Below the pieces are notes generated by a model, which saw nothing but the letters and a program-made list of their open reading frames with translations, was not told the DNA's origin and did not search any database. A stretch of DNA of 11,906 bases from Comamonadaceae bacterium (lineage in GTDB: Bacteria; Pseudomonadota; Gammaproteobacteria; Burkholderiales; Burkholderiaceae_C): NCBI GenBank assembly GCA_947372005.1, contig CANBRV010000047.1:1-11906 (forward strand). The letters are read 5' to 3'. Positions 5,303 through 11,906 of the stretch are shown piece after piece (the stretch's first letter is position 1; each line of letters opens with the position of its first letter). The translations under genes were made by a program, and so were the position numbers.

Positions 5303-8023
5303 TTAGGCGTAGAGCGGGTTAATTTTGTCGACCTTAATAGCGTACTTGGCAATAGCTTCAGCCACCTTAGCCACTGGCACAGCGCCCTCTTCGCTCAAAG
5401 CTTTGAGTGCGGCCACCACGATGTAGTGGCGGTTAACCTCAAAGTGCTCGCGCAATTTGGAGCGGAAGTCTGAGCGACCAAATCCGTCCGTACCCAGCAC
5501 TTTGTAGGTACGACCTTTTGGCACAAACGGACGAATCTGCTCGGCATAAGCTTTCATGTAGTCAGTGGATGCAATGACAGGGCCTTTGTGCGGCTTTAAT
5601 TGACTTTCAACAAAAGACACGCGTGGGGTCGCTGTTGGATGTAGCAAGTTGTAACGCTCTACATCTTGGCCATCGCGGGTCAGCTCGTTAAAACTTGGTG
5701 CGCTCCAGACATTGGCACCAATGCCCCAATCTTTTTCCAGCAATTCTTGCGCAGCAATCGACTCACGCAAAATCGTGCCCGAGCCCAAGAGTTGCACCGT
5801 GTGCTCTGCTTTTTTTGCCACGCTTGGCTTGCACAGATACATGCCTTTGATGATTTGCTCTTCCGTGCCAGGAATGAGTCCAGGCATGGCATAGTTTTCA
5901 TTCAAGAGCGTAATGTAGTAGTACACGTTGTCTTGCTTCTCAACCATGCGCTTGAGGCCATGATGCAAGATCACGCCGACTTCGTGTGCAAAGGTTGGGT
6001 CATACGACAAGCAGTTCGGAATGGTGTTCGCCAGAATATGGCTGTGGCCATCTTCGTGCTGCAAGCCTTCTCCGTTTAGCGTGGTGCGCCCCGACGTACC
6101 GCCCAGCAAGAAGCCGCGGGCTTGCATGTCGCCAGCCGCCCAAGCCAAGTCGCCAATACGTTGGAAGCCAAACATGGAGTAATAAACATAGAACGGCACC
6201 ATGATGCGGTTGCTGGTGGAGTAGCTGGTTGCAGCAGCAATCCAAGAGCTCATGCCGCCCGCTTCGTTAATACCTTCTTGCAAGATTTGACCGGCTTTGT
6301 CTTCGCGGTAGTACATCACCTGCTCTTTATCCACAGGGGTGTAGTTTTGACCTGCGGGGTTGTAAATACCGATTTGACGGAACAAACCTTCCATACCAAA
6401 GGTACGCGCTTCGTCCACCAAAATAGGGACCACACGTGGGCCGAGTGCCTGGTCGCGCAGTAGCTGGGTGAGGAAACGAACGTAAGCCTGCGTAGTCGAA
6501 ATCTCGCGTCCTTCAGCGGTTGGTTCCATCACGCTTTTGAAGCTATCCAAGGCTGGTACGGTAAAGCTCTCGTCGGCTTTGGTGCGGCGATGCGGTAAGT
6601 AACCACCCAAGGCCTTACGGCGCTCATGCAGATATTGCATCTCTGGGGTATCGTCTGCAGGTTTGTAAAACGGTAGCTCTGGCAATTGGCTATCAGGGAT
6701 AGGAATGTTGAAGCGGTCACGGAAGGACTTGATATCTTCATCCGATAGTTTTTTGGTTTGGTGAACGTTGTTTTTACCTTCGCCAATTTTTCCCATACCA
6801 AAACCTTTGACAGTTTTGATGAGTAACACCGTGGGCTCACCTTTGTGATTCACTGCTTTGTGAAAGGATGCGTAGACTTTTTGCGCATCGTGTCCACCGC
6901 GCTTCAAGTTCCAGATTTCGTCGTCCGTCATGTGCGCAACCATCTCTAGCGTGCGCGGATCGCGGCCAAAGAAATGCTTGCGTACATACGCGCCGTCGTT
7001 GGCTTTAAAGGCTTGATAGTCACCGTCCAGCGTGTCCATCATCAGCTTGCGAAGTGCACCGTCTTTGTCGCGTGCCAAGAGGCCGTCCCAACCGCTGCCC
7101 CACAAAAGTTTGATGACGTTCCAGCCTGCGCCGCGAAATTCGCCCTCTAGCTCTTGCACGATCTTGCCGTTGCCACGAACAGGGCCATCTAAACGCTGCA
7201 AGTTGCAATTGATGACGAAAATTAAGTTGTCTAAATTTTCGCGTGCCGCTAGGCCAATCGCACCTAAAGACTCCACCTCATCCATCTCACCGTCGCCGCA
7301 GAAAACCCAGACCTTGCGGTTCTCCGTATTGGCAATGCCACGTGCATGGAGATACTTTAAAAAGCGCGCTTGATAAATCGCCATCAGTGGACCAAGACCC
7401 ATCGACACAGTAGGGAACTGCCAAAACTCCGGCATCAATTTAGGATGCGGGTAGCTGGACAAACCTTTGCCATCGACTTCTTGTCGGAAGTTGAGGAGTT
7501 GTTCTTCGGAAAGGCGCCCCTCTAAGAAAGCGCGTGCATAAACGCCTGGCGAGACGTGACCTTGAATAAAGATGCAATCGCCGCCGTGGTTTTCGTTCTC
7601 TGCATGCCAAAAATGATTGAAGCCTGCGCCAAACATATTGGCCAGCGATGCGAAGGAACCAATGTGTCCGCCTAAATCGCCGCCGTCTTCTGGATTGTGA
7701 CGATTGGCCTTGACTACCATCGCCATCGCGTTCCAGCGCATATAGGCACGCAGACGCTCTTCGATTTCGGCATTACCGGGATTGCGCGCTTCGTCTTGCG
7801 TTTCGATGGTGTTGACGTAACCCGTTGTTGCAGAGAAAGGCATGTCGATGCCCTCTTGACGCGCCTGCTCCAGTAACTGCTCGAGTAGGTAGTGCGCACG
7901 CTCGCGACCGCCGTCGTTGGTCGGTGCGCTGGCAATGACGGCACGCAGCGCGTCAATCCATTCGCGGGTTTCTTGTTTGTCCGAATCAGCCGGCTGGCCA
8001 TGAGTTTCTATTGCTTGCGTCAT
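5303..8023 (-). CDS. aceE: Pyruvate dehydrogenase E1 component, homodimeric type
   Basis: This thiamine-diphosphate enzyme decarboxylates pyruvate and reductively acetylates the lipoyl group of E2, the first step from pyruvate to acetyl-CoA. The product is 906 residues, close to the usual length of single-chain homodimeric E1. The thiamine-binding motif runs from GDGEMDE (Gly243-Asp244-Gly245) to NCNLQRLDGPVRGNG. Other family stretches include GHIGSFASLANMFGAGFNHF in the first third and EDGHSHILANTIPNC in the second half. I chose the ATG at 8023 because AAAGGAG (8039-8033) precedes it and the protein then begins MTQAIETHGQPADS. The frame is open 27 codons further up, but that region holds the promoter. 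It is the first gene of the aceE-aceF-BPH-lpdA operon and is divergent from the histidine kinase gene. Confidence 0.98.
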   Translation of the reverse strand: MTQAIETHGQPADSDKQETREWIDALRAVIASAPTNDGGRERAHYLLEQLLEQARQEGIDMPFSATTGYVNTIETQDEARNPGNAEIEERLRAYMRWNAMAMVVKANRHNPEDGGDLGGHIGSFASLANMFGAGFNHFWHAENENHGGDCIFIQGHVSPGVYARAFLEGRLSEEQLLNFRQEVDGKGLSSYPHPKLMPEFWQFPTVSMGLGPLMAIYQARFLKYLHARGIANTENRKVWVFCGDGEMDEVESLGAIGLAARENLDNLIFVINCNLQRLDGPVRGNGKIVQELEGEFRGAGWNVIKLLWGSGWDGLLARDKDGALRKLMMDTLDGDYQAFKANDGAYVRKHFFGRDPRTLEMVAHMTDDEIWNLKRGGHDAQKVYASFHKAVNHKGEPTVLLIKTVKGFGMGKIGEGKNNVHQTKKLSDEDIKSFRDRFNIPIPDSQLPELPFYKPADDTPEMQYLHERRKALGGYLPHRRTKADESFTVPALDSFKSVMEPTAEGREISTTQAYVRFLTQLLRDQALGPRVVPILVDEARTFGMEGLFRQIGIYNPAGQNYTPVDKEQVMYYREDKAGQILQEGINEAGGMSSWIAAATSYSTSNRIMVPFYVYYSMFGFQRIGDLAWAAGDMQARGFLLGGTSGRTTLNGEGLQHEDGHSHILANTIPNCLSYDPTFAHEVGVILHHGLKRMVEKQDNVYYYITLLNENYAMPGLIPGTEEQIIKGMYLCKPSVAKKAEHTVQLLGSGTILRESIAAQELLEKDWGIGANVWSAPSFNELTRDGQDVERYNLLHPTATPRVSFVESQLKPHKGPVIASTDYMKAYAEQIRPFVPKGRTYKVLGTDGFGRSDFRSKLREHFEVNRHYIVVAALKALSEEGAVPVAKVAEAIAKYAIKVDKINPLYA

Positions 8024-8056
8024 GCTGAAATACTCCTTTAATAATTGATGAAAAGA

Positions 8057-8086
8057 AGTATGCCATACGTTTTTTAATTGCCGCAA
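8057..8086 (-). promoter_or_regulatory. Candidate aceE promoter with extended -10
   Basis: On the minus strand, TTGCGG (8086-8081) could serve as a -35. After an 18-base spacer, CATACT (8062-8057) matches TATAAT at 4 of 6 positions and is preceded by TGG, giving an extended -10 (TGnCATACT, 8065-8057). The start would fall near 8050, leaving a leader of about 27 bases that contains the AAAGGAG site. The hexamers are modest, so this is a candidate only. No convincing promoter was found for the divergent kinase gene, though the AT-rich stretch 8087-8118 is the likely place. Confidence 0.35.
8058..8068. promoter_or_regulatory. 11-bp palindrome overlapping the aceE -10, possible operator
   Basis: GTATG-C-CATAC is a perfect inverted repeat with a single central base. 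It covers most of the predicted extended -10 of aceE, the classical position for a repressor. It does not match the E. coli PdhR box as I remember it (TGGT...ACCA). The binding protein is unknown; a GntR-type regulator or the adjacent FixJ-type regulator would be candidates. Confidence 0.35.
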
Positions 8087-8159
8087 TATGAATTTATATT
8101 TCACATTACAAAATATTAACGAAGGGGCAAAACGACTTCTCCCCTACACTCTAGCGCCT

Positions 8160-10733
8160 ATGGCATACACATTTCCATCAGTTCCTCAATTTTGGCGCCC
8201 CGAGTGGAGAAAGTGGTGGCGCAAGCAGTCACCCACTCGGCAGGATCGATATGCCATGATTGCGCCTGTTGCCACCGTCATGCTTTTTTTGGCTGTTGTT
8301 TTTTTAACCATCGGTTACTTGCGTGTCGAGGAGGCTGACCGCGAACGTGAAAGCATTAAGCGAGATCTTGATTACACCCAAGGTCAACTACGCGAGCGGC
8401 TACAAGACCGCAAAGAGCAAGTACTACAAATCGCTAAAAGCATTGGACGGGGTCTTGTTGACCAAGCTGAGTTTTTGAATCAGTCAGAGTCTCTTGTAAG
8501 TACAACACCAGAAATGATGGCGATGGTCTGGGTCGATGGAGGCGGAAAAATTAAATCTGCCTATCTAACAACAGGGGCTTACACCATGAACTGGTCTAAG
8601 TCCTCTAGATTAGGAAGCGATAGCGATACGGCAGAGTTATACAAACGGGTTCAACTCGAGCAGTTACCGCTGTACTCCGATCCTTACTTCAGCTCGGATG
8701 GTCGAGGCTTGATTCAATTACAAGCCCCCATTCTTAGCATCAACAATAAATTTTTGGGCGTACTGATTGCCGAAGTATCCCTCGAGGGGCTTTTAAACAA
8801 TGGCGTCCCCGCAGACATCAGCAAGAAATATGGCACGGCTTTTACAGGGCTTGAGCGTCAGCGCTTAGCTGGCGCGCTCAAACCCAAAGCGTCACTAGCA
8901 GGTGGATCGCTATCTTGGCTAACCGGGATTGGTGCTAGACATGAATATGCAGCAGATTTTGAGCTCAACGAAGGAGATCGTACGCCTACCGAGGGTGATA
9001 GCGCGCTTCAGTTCATTTTGCAAGGCTACCGCACTTCGCAGGGGTTTACTGGCTCGGCGCTGCGTTTACTAGTTGTCGCACTTAGTCTATTAACCATTTG
9101 GATGCTGATTGCCAATTGGCGACACACACGCAGGCGATTGCGTACCCAAGATGCCTTACTTGCGGAAACCAACTTTCGCCGAGCCATGGAAAACTCCATG
9201 CCAACGGGCATGCGAGCGCTGGACTTGGAAGGGCGCATTACCTATGTCAATGCTGCATTTTGTCAAATGACACAGTGGCGCGAAGCTGATTTAGTTGGAA
9301 CGCTGCCGCCTTATGTTTATTGGCCCCCCGAAGACACTGTTAAGTTACACCTCGTCTTAAAACAAGAGCTTGGCGGCGAAAGTAGCGCGGGGGGGGTCGA
9401 AATGCAAGTCTTGCGCCGCGATGGCACACTTTTTGTTGCACGCATGTATGTCTCGCCTTTGGTGGATGCGAGGGGTAAACAAACGGGATGGATGGCCTCC
9501 ATGACGGACATCACCGAACCCACCCGAATCAGACGAGAGTTGGGCGCGTCATATGAGCGCTTTACAACGATTCTGGAGGGCTTAGATGCCTCTATTTCAG
9601 TATCAACTATGGGCAGCAAACAACTGCTGTTTGCCAACAAAACCTACCGCAATTGGTTTGGTGAAGAGTCTCACGACCAGCCCGACTTTGTGGATACCAT
9701 GCTGGCAAATAGTGCTGATCAGCATGCTCTAGACGACGCCAACGATGAGGTGGACGCATTAGCAGGTTTGCCACTATTTGATATTGAAGACGCGCCCAGT
9801 GAAAGCAAAGAAATCTTTTTGGAAGCGACCGCCAACCGAAATGCACGTTGGCTAGAGGTGCGCGTCCGGTATCTGAACTGGGTAGATGGTCACTTGGCAC
9901 AAATGGTGATTGCCAGCGATATCACGGCTCGTAAAACAGCAGAAGCGTTAGCGCAAGATCAAGCCTCACGGGCACAAGCGGCTAGTCGCTTAATCACCAT
10001 GGGCGAGATGGCATCTAGCGTAGCCCATGAGCTCAATCAACCATTGGCAGCCATTAGCAACTATTGCAGTGGCATGGTCAGCCGTATTCACAACAACCAA
10101 ATTAGCAACGAAGAGCTTTTATTAGCCATTGAAAAAACAGCGAAGCAAGCTCAGCGAGCCGGGCAAATCATTCAGCGCATTCGCAGCTTTGTTAAACGCA
10201 GCGAGCCCAACCGCACGCCAAGCGATATGGCAACCATGGTGAACGAAGCGATTGAACTAGTGGGCATTGAAGTGCAACGCCGCCGCGTGCAGCTGATGCA
10301 CCATGTCGCACTAAATCTACCCAACCTTATGGTGGATCCTATTTTGATTGAGCAAGTCATTGTCAATCTTGTCAAAAATGCAGCTGAAGCGATTGACGTC
10401 GGCGGCGAGTACTCGCCTAAAGATATGGCCAGACGGCAAATCAAGGTCCTTGTGAGCCGTAAAAATCATGAGTCACAAGATGGGATTGAATGCAGCGTTG
10501 AGGATACAGGACAGGGTGTGCCGCCCGAAGTACTTAAACGTATTTTTGATGCCTTCTACACCACAAAACTTGAAGGCATGGGTATTGGCCTTAATTTATG
10601 CAGATCCATCATCGAATCCCACCAAGGTCGCCTCATGGCTGAGAACATCTACAATGGAATCAGTATGAGCGAAGCCAAAGCTATTGTGGGATGCCGCTTT
10701 AGTTTTTGGCTACCACTACACCCTACGGCATAA
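8160..10733 (+). CDS. Membrane-bound sensor histidine kinase with two PAS domains
   Basis: This is the sensor of a two-component pair and phosphorylates the regulator encoded next to it. From the ATG at 8160 the product is 857 residues. TM1 is at about 33-54, a periplasmic sensing region at about 55-298, and TM2 at about 300-320. PAS1 starts near Phe339 (FRRAMENSMPTG) and PAS2 near Tyr465. The dimerisation domain has the phospho-acceptor His623 in VAHELNQPL. The ATPase domain has the N-box with Asn740 (VNLVKNAAEAI), DTGQG at 782-786 and GMGIGL at 806-811. The overall plan resembles FixL and DctB kinases; the ligand is unknown. The frame extends upstream to 8088, but 8160 gives a more natural start (MAYTFPSVPQF); neither has a good Shine-Dalgarno. 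A G8 run at 9389-9396 lies in PAS1. The response regulator follows after 17 bp. Confidence 0.93.
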   Translation: MAYTFPSVPQFWRPEWRKWWRKQSPTRQDRYAMIAPVATVMLFLAVVFLTIGYLRVEEADRERESIKRDLDYTQGQLRERLQDRKEQVLQIAKSIGRGLVDQAEFLNQSESLVSTTPEMMAMVWVDGGGKIKSAYLTTGAYTMNWSKSSRLGSDSDTAELYKRVQLEQLPLYSDPYFSSDGRGLIQLQAPILSINNKFLGVLIAEVSLEGLLNNGVPADISKKYGTAFTGLERQRLAGALKPKASLAGGSLSWLTGIGARHEYAADFELNEGDRTPTEGDSALQFILQGYRTSQGFTGSALRLLVVALSLLTIWMLIANWRHTRRRLRTQDALLAETNFRRAMENSMPTGMRALDLEGRITYVNAAFCQMTQWREADLVGTLPPYVYWPPEDTVKLHLVLKQELGGESSAGGVEMQVLRRDGTLFVARMYVSPLVDARGKQTGWMASMTDITEPTRIRRELGASYERFTTILEGLDASISVSTMGSKQLLFANKTYRNWFGEESHDQPDFVDTMLANSADQHALDDANDEVDALAGLPLFDIEDAPSESKEIFLEATANRNARWLEVRVRYLNWVDGHLAQMVIASDITARKTAEALAQDQASRAQAASRLITMGEMASSVAHELNQPLAAISNYCSGMVSRIHNNQISNEELLLAIEKTAKQAQRAGQIIQRIRSFVKRSEPNRTPSDMATMVNEAIELVGIEVQRRRVQLMHHVALNLPNLMVDPILIEQVIVNLVKNAAEAIDVGGEYSPKDMARRQIKVLVSRKNHESQDGIECSVEDTGQGVPPEVLKRIFDAFYTTKLEGMGIGLNLCRSIIESHQGRLMAENIYNGISMSEAKAIVGCRFSFWLPLHPTA

Positions 10734-10750
10734 CACAACCAAAGATAACC

Positions 10751-11362
10751 ATGAGCTTGATCCCTAAAAAAGGCACCGTATTTGTCGTAGACGACGACGA
10801 AGCTGTACGTGACTCATTGCAGTGGCTGCTTGAAGGCAAAGACTATCGCGTTCGCTGCTACGACTCAGCCGAAAATTTTTTGGCACGCTATGACACCCGC
10901 GAGGTTGCTTGCTTAATTGTTGATATTCGCATGACGGGTATGTCTGGGCTTGAATTGCAAGACCGCCTGATTGAGCAGCAATCGCCCTTGCCTATCGTTT
11001 TCATCACCGGTCATGGTGATGTCCCCATGGCTGTGACTTCTATGAAAAAAGGCGCCATGGACTTCATTCAAAAGCCATTTGATGAAGCATCGTTGGTGGT
11101 ATTAATTGAGCGCATGTTGGAACACGCTAAAACATCTTTTGCCTCGGCTCAGGCCAGCGCTAGTCGCGATGCACTTCTTGGAAAACTCACCTCACGCGAA
11201 GCGCAAGTGCTCGAGCGCATTGTGGCGGGACGCCTCAATAAACAGATCGCAGACGACCTCGGCATTAGCATCAAAACTGTGGAAGCGCACCGCGCCAACA
11301 TCATGGAAAAACTCAGTGCTAATACGGTGGCTGATCTCCTCAAAATTGCGCTTAAAAATTAA
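10751..11362 (+). CDS. FixJ-type response regulator (receiver plus LuxR-type HTH)
   Basis: This cytoplasmic transcription regulator is predicted to be phosphorylated by the adjacent kinase. It is 203 residues, close to FixJ. The receiver domain (about 8-125) has the acidic cluster Asp14-Asp15-Asp16, the phospho-acceptor Asp58 in LIVDIRM, Thr86 in FITGHGD and Lys108 in IQKPF. A linker of about 15 residues leads to a LuxR-type helix-turn-helix (about 142-200, LTSREAQVLERIVAG...LGISIKTVEAHR). I chose the ATG at 10751 because it lies 17 bp after the kinase stop and directly precedes the conserved receiver start; an upstream ATG at 10706 would overlap the kinase gene. The target genes are not shown by the sequence. 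Position makes the divergent pyruvate dehydrogenase operon and downstream folD the first candidates. Confidence 0.94.
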   Translation: MSLIPKKGTVFVVDDDEAVRDSLQWLLEGKDYRVRCYDSAENFLARYDTREVACLIVDIRMTGMSGLELQDRLIEQQSPLPIVFITGHGDVPMAVTSMKKGAMDFIQKPFDEASLVVLIERMLEHAKTSFASAQASASRDALLGKLTSREAQVLERIVAGRLNKQIADDLGISIKTVEAHRANIMEKLSANTVADLLKIALKN

Positions 11363-11382
11363 TATTCATTTCTCGGGTTTTC

Positions 11383-11906
11383 ATGTCAGCACAGCTCATT
11401 GATGGCAACGCACTTGCCGCACACATCAAATCAGAAGTCACCGCAAAGGTCATCGCTCTTAAAGCACGCGGCATTCAGCCTGGTCTGGCGGTTGTATTAG
11501 TGGGCGACGACCCTGCCAGTCAGGTGTATGTGAGCCACAAAGTCAAAGACAGCGAGCAAGTTGGCATTCATTCGGTGCTGGAGCGTATGGACGCGGCCAC
11601 CTCTGAGGCTGCGTTACTTGCAAAAGTGGACGCACTCAATAACGACCCAAGCATCCACGGCATCTTGGTACAAATGCCGCTGCCCAAACACATCGATAGC
11701 CAAAAAGTGATCGCAGCTATCAATCCAGCCAAAGACGTAGATGGGTTCCATGTTGCCAACGCAGGTGCTCTAGCCGTTGGTTTGCCCGGTTTTTGGCCTT
11801 GCACACCGCATGGTGCGATGAAGATGATTGAATCCATTGGGATGAACCTACGCGGCAAGCACGCTGTTGTCATTGGCCGCAGCAACATTGTGGGTAAACC
11901 GATGGC
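11383..11906 (+). CDS. folD: FolD, methylenetetrahydrofolate dehydrogenase/cyclohydrolase, 5' part
   Basis: This bifunctional cytoplasmic enzyme interconverts 5,10-methylene- and 10-formyl-tetrahydrofolate, feeding one-carbon units to purine and formyl-methionine synthesis and making NADPH. The reading frame runs from ATG 11383 to the window edge, giving 174 complete codons of an expected 280-290. The product begins MSAQLIDGNALAAHI. Visible motifs are GDDPASQVYVSHK with the active-site Tyr49/Lys53 pair, GILVQMPLP, KDVDGFH, PCTPHGAM and the start of the nucleotide-binding motif VIGRSNIVGKP. The gene lies 20 bp after the response regulator stop with no terminator between, so read-through from the two-component genes is likely. 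The ribosome site is weak. Confidence 0.97.
   Translation, partial: MSAQLIDGNALAAHIKSEVTAKVIALKARGIQPGLAVVLVGDDPASQVYVSHKVKDSEQVGIHSVLERMDAATSEAALLAKVDALNNDPSIHGILVQMPLPKHIDSQKVIAAINPAKDVDGFHVANAGALAVGLPGFWPCTPHGAMKMIESIGMNLRGKHAVVIGRSNIVGKPM

Noticed and set aside
5263..5352. Upstream extension of the aceF frame by 30 residues, overlapping the aceE end
   Set aside because: The strong AGAGGAGAG site and the conserved lipoyl start MANIQILVPDIGDF fix the start at 5262. The extension has no E2 character.
8024..8104. Upstream extension of aceE by 27 residues
   Set aside because: AAAGGAG precedes the ATG at 8023, and the extension runs over the probable promoter.
8123..8145. AGGGG/CCCCT inverted repeat before the kinase start
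   Set aside because: Only 5 bp with a 13-base loop, and competing pairings are equally good. It is within chance.

Overview
The window looks like a chromosomal segment of a betaproteobacterium, most likely order Burkholderiales, with moderate GC. The evidence is a homodimeric-type pyruvate dehydrogenase E1 (aceE), an E2 with a single lipoyl domain (aceF), an E3 that carries its own N-terminal lipoyl domain (lpdA), and between E2 and E3 a small proteasome-like threonine hydrolase of the kind known as the betaproteobacterial proteasome homologue (BPH). Genus cannot be fixed from this sequence.

Layout. (1) Positions 1-1400 are an accessory-looking stretch. It holds the 5' end of a minus-strand gene resembling the GSU2403-type nucleotidyltransferase-fold proteins, then a long near-perfect palindrome over that gene's start region. 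Next comes a 25-bp degenerate copy of the 3' end of lpdA, then two plus-strand genes: a small lipoprotein and a membrane-anchored coiled-coil protein, neither recognised. A bidirectional terminator closes this part. (2) Positions 1405-8023 on the minus strand are a compact operon, aceE-aceF-BPH-lpdA, with good Shine-Dalgarno sites and gaps of 40, 9 and 36 bp. The complex converts pyruvate to acetyl-CoA. The hydrolase is the odd member and has no ATPase partner nearby. (3) A 136-bp divergent intergenic region carries a plausible aceE promoter whose extended -10 is overlapped by an 11-bp palindrome. (4) Positions 8160-11906 on the plus strand hold a membrane-bound PAS histidine kinase, a FixJ-type response regulator and the 5' part of folD. 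They are closely spaced and could be co-transcribed.

How the parts may work together. The divergent two-component pair is placed to regulate the pyruvate dehydrogenase operon, folD or both; this is inference from position only. The main points for a second look are the proteasome homologue inside the dehydrogenase operon, the lpdA-tail direct repeats bracketing the 1.2-kb cassette, the palindrome over the nucleotidyltransferase start, and the unusually well-conserved DNA of the linker shared by aceF and lpdA.
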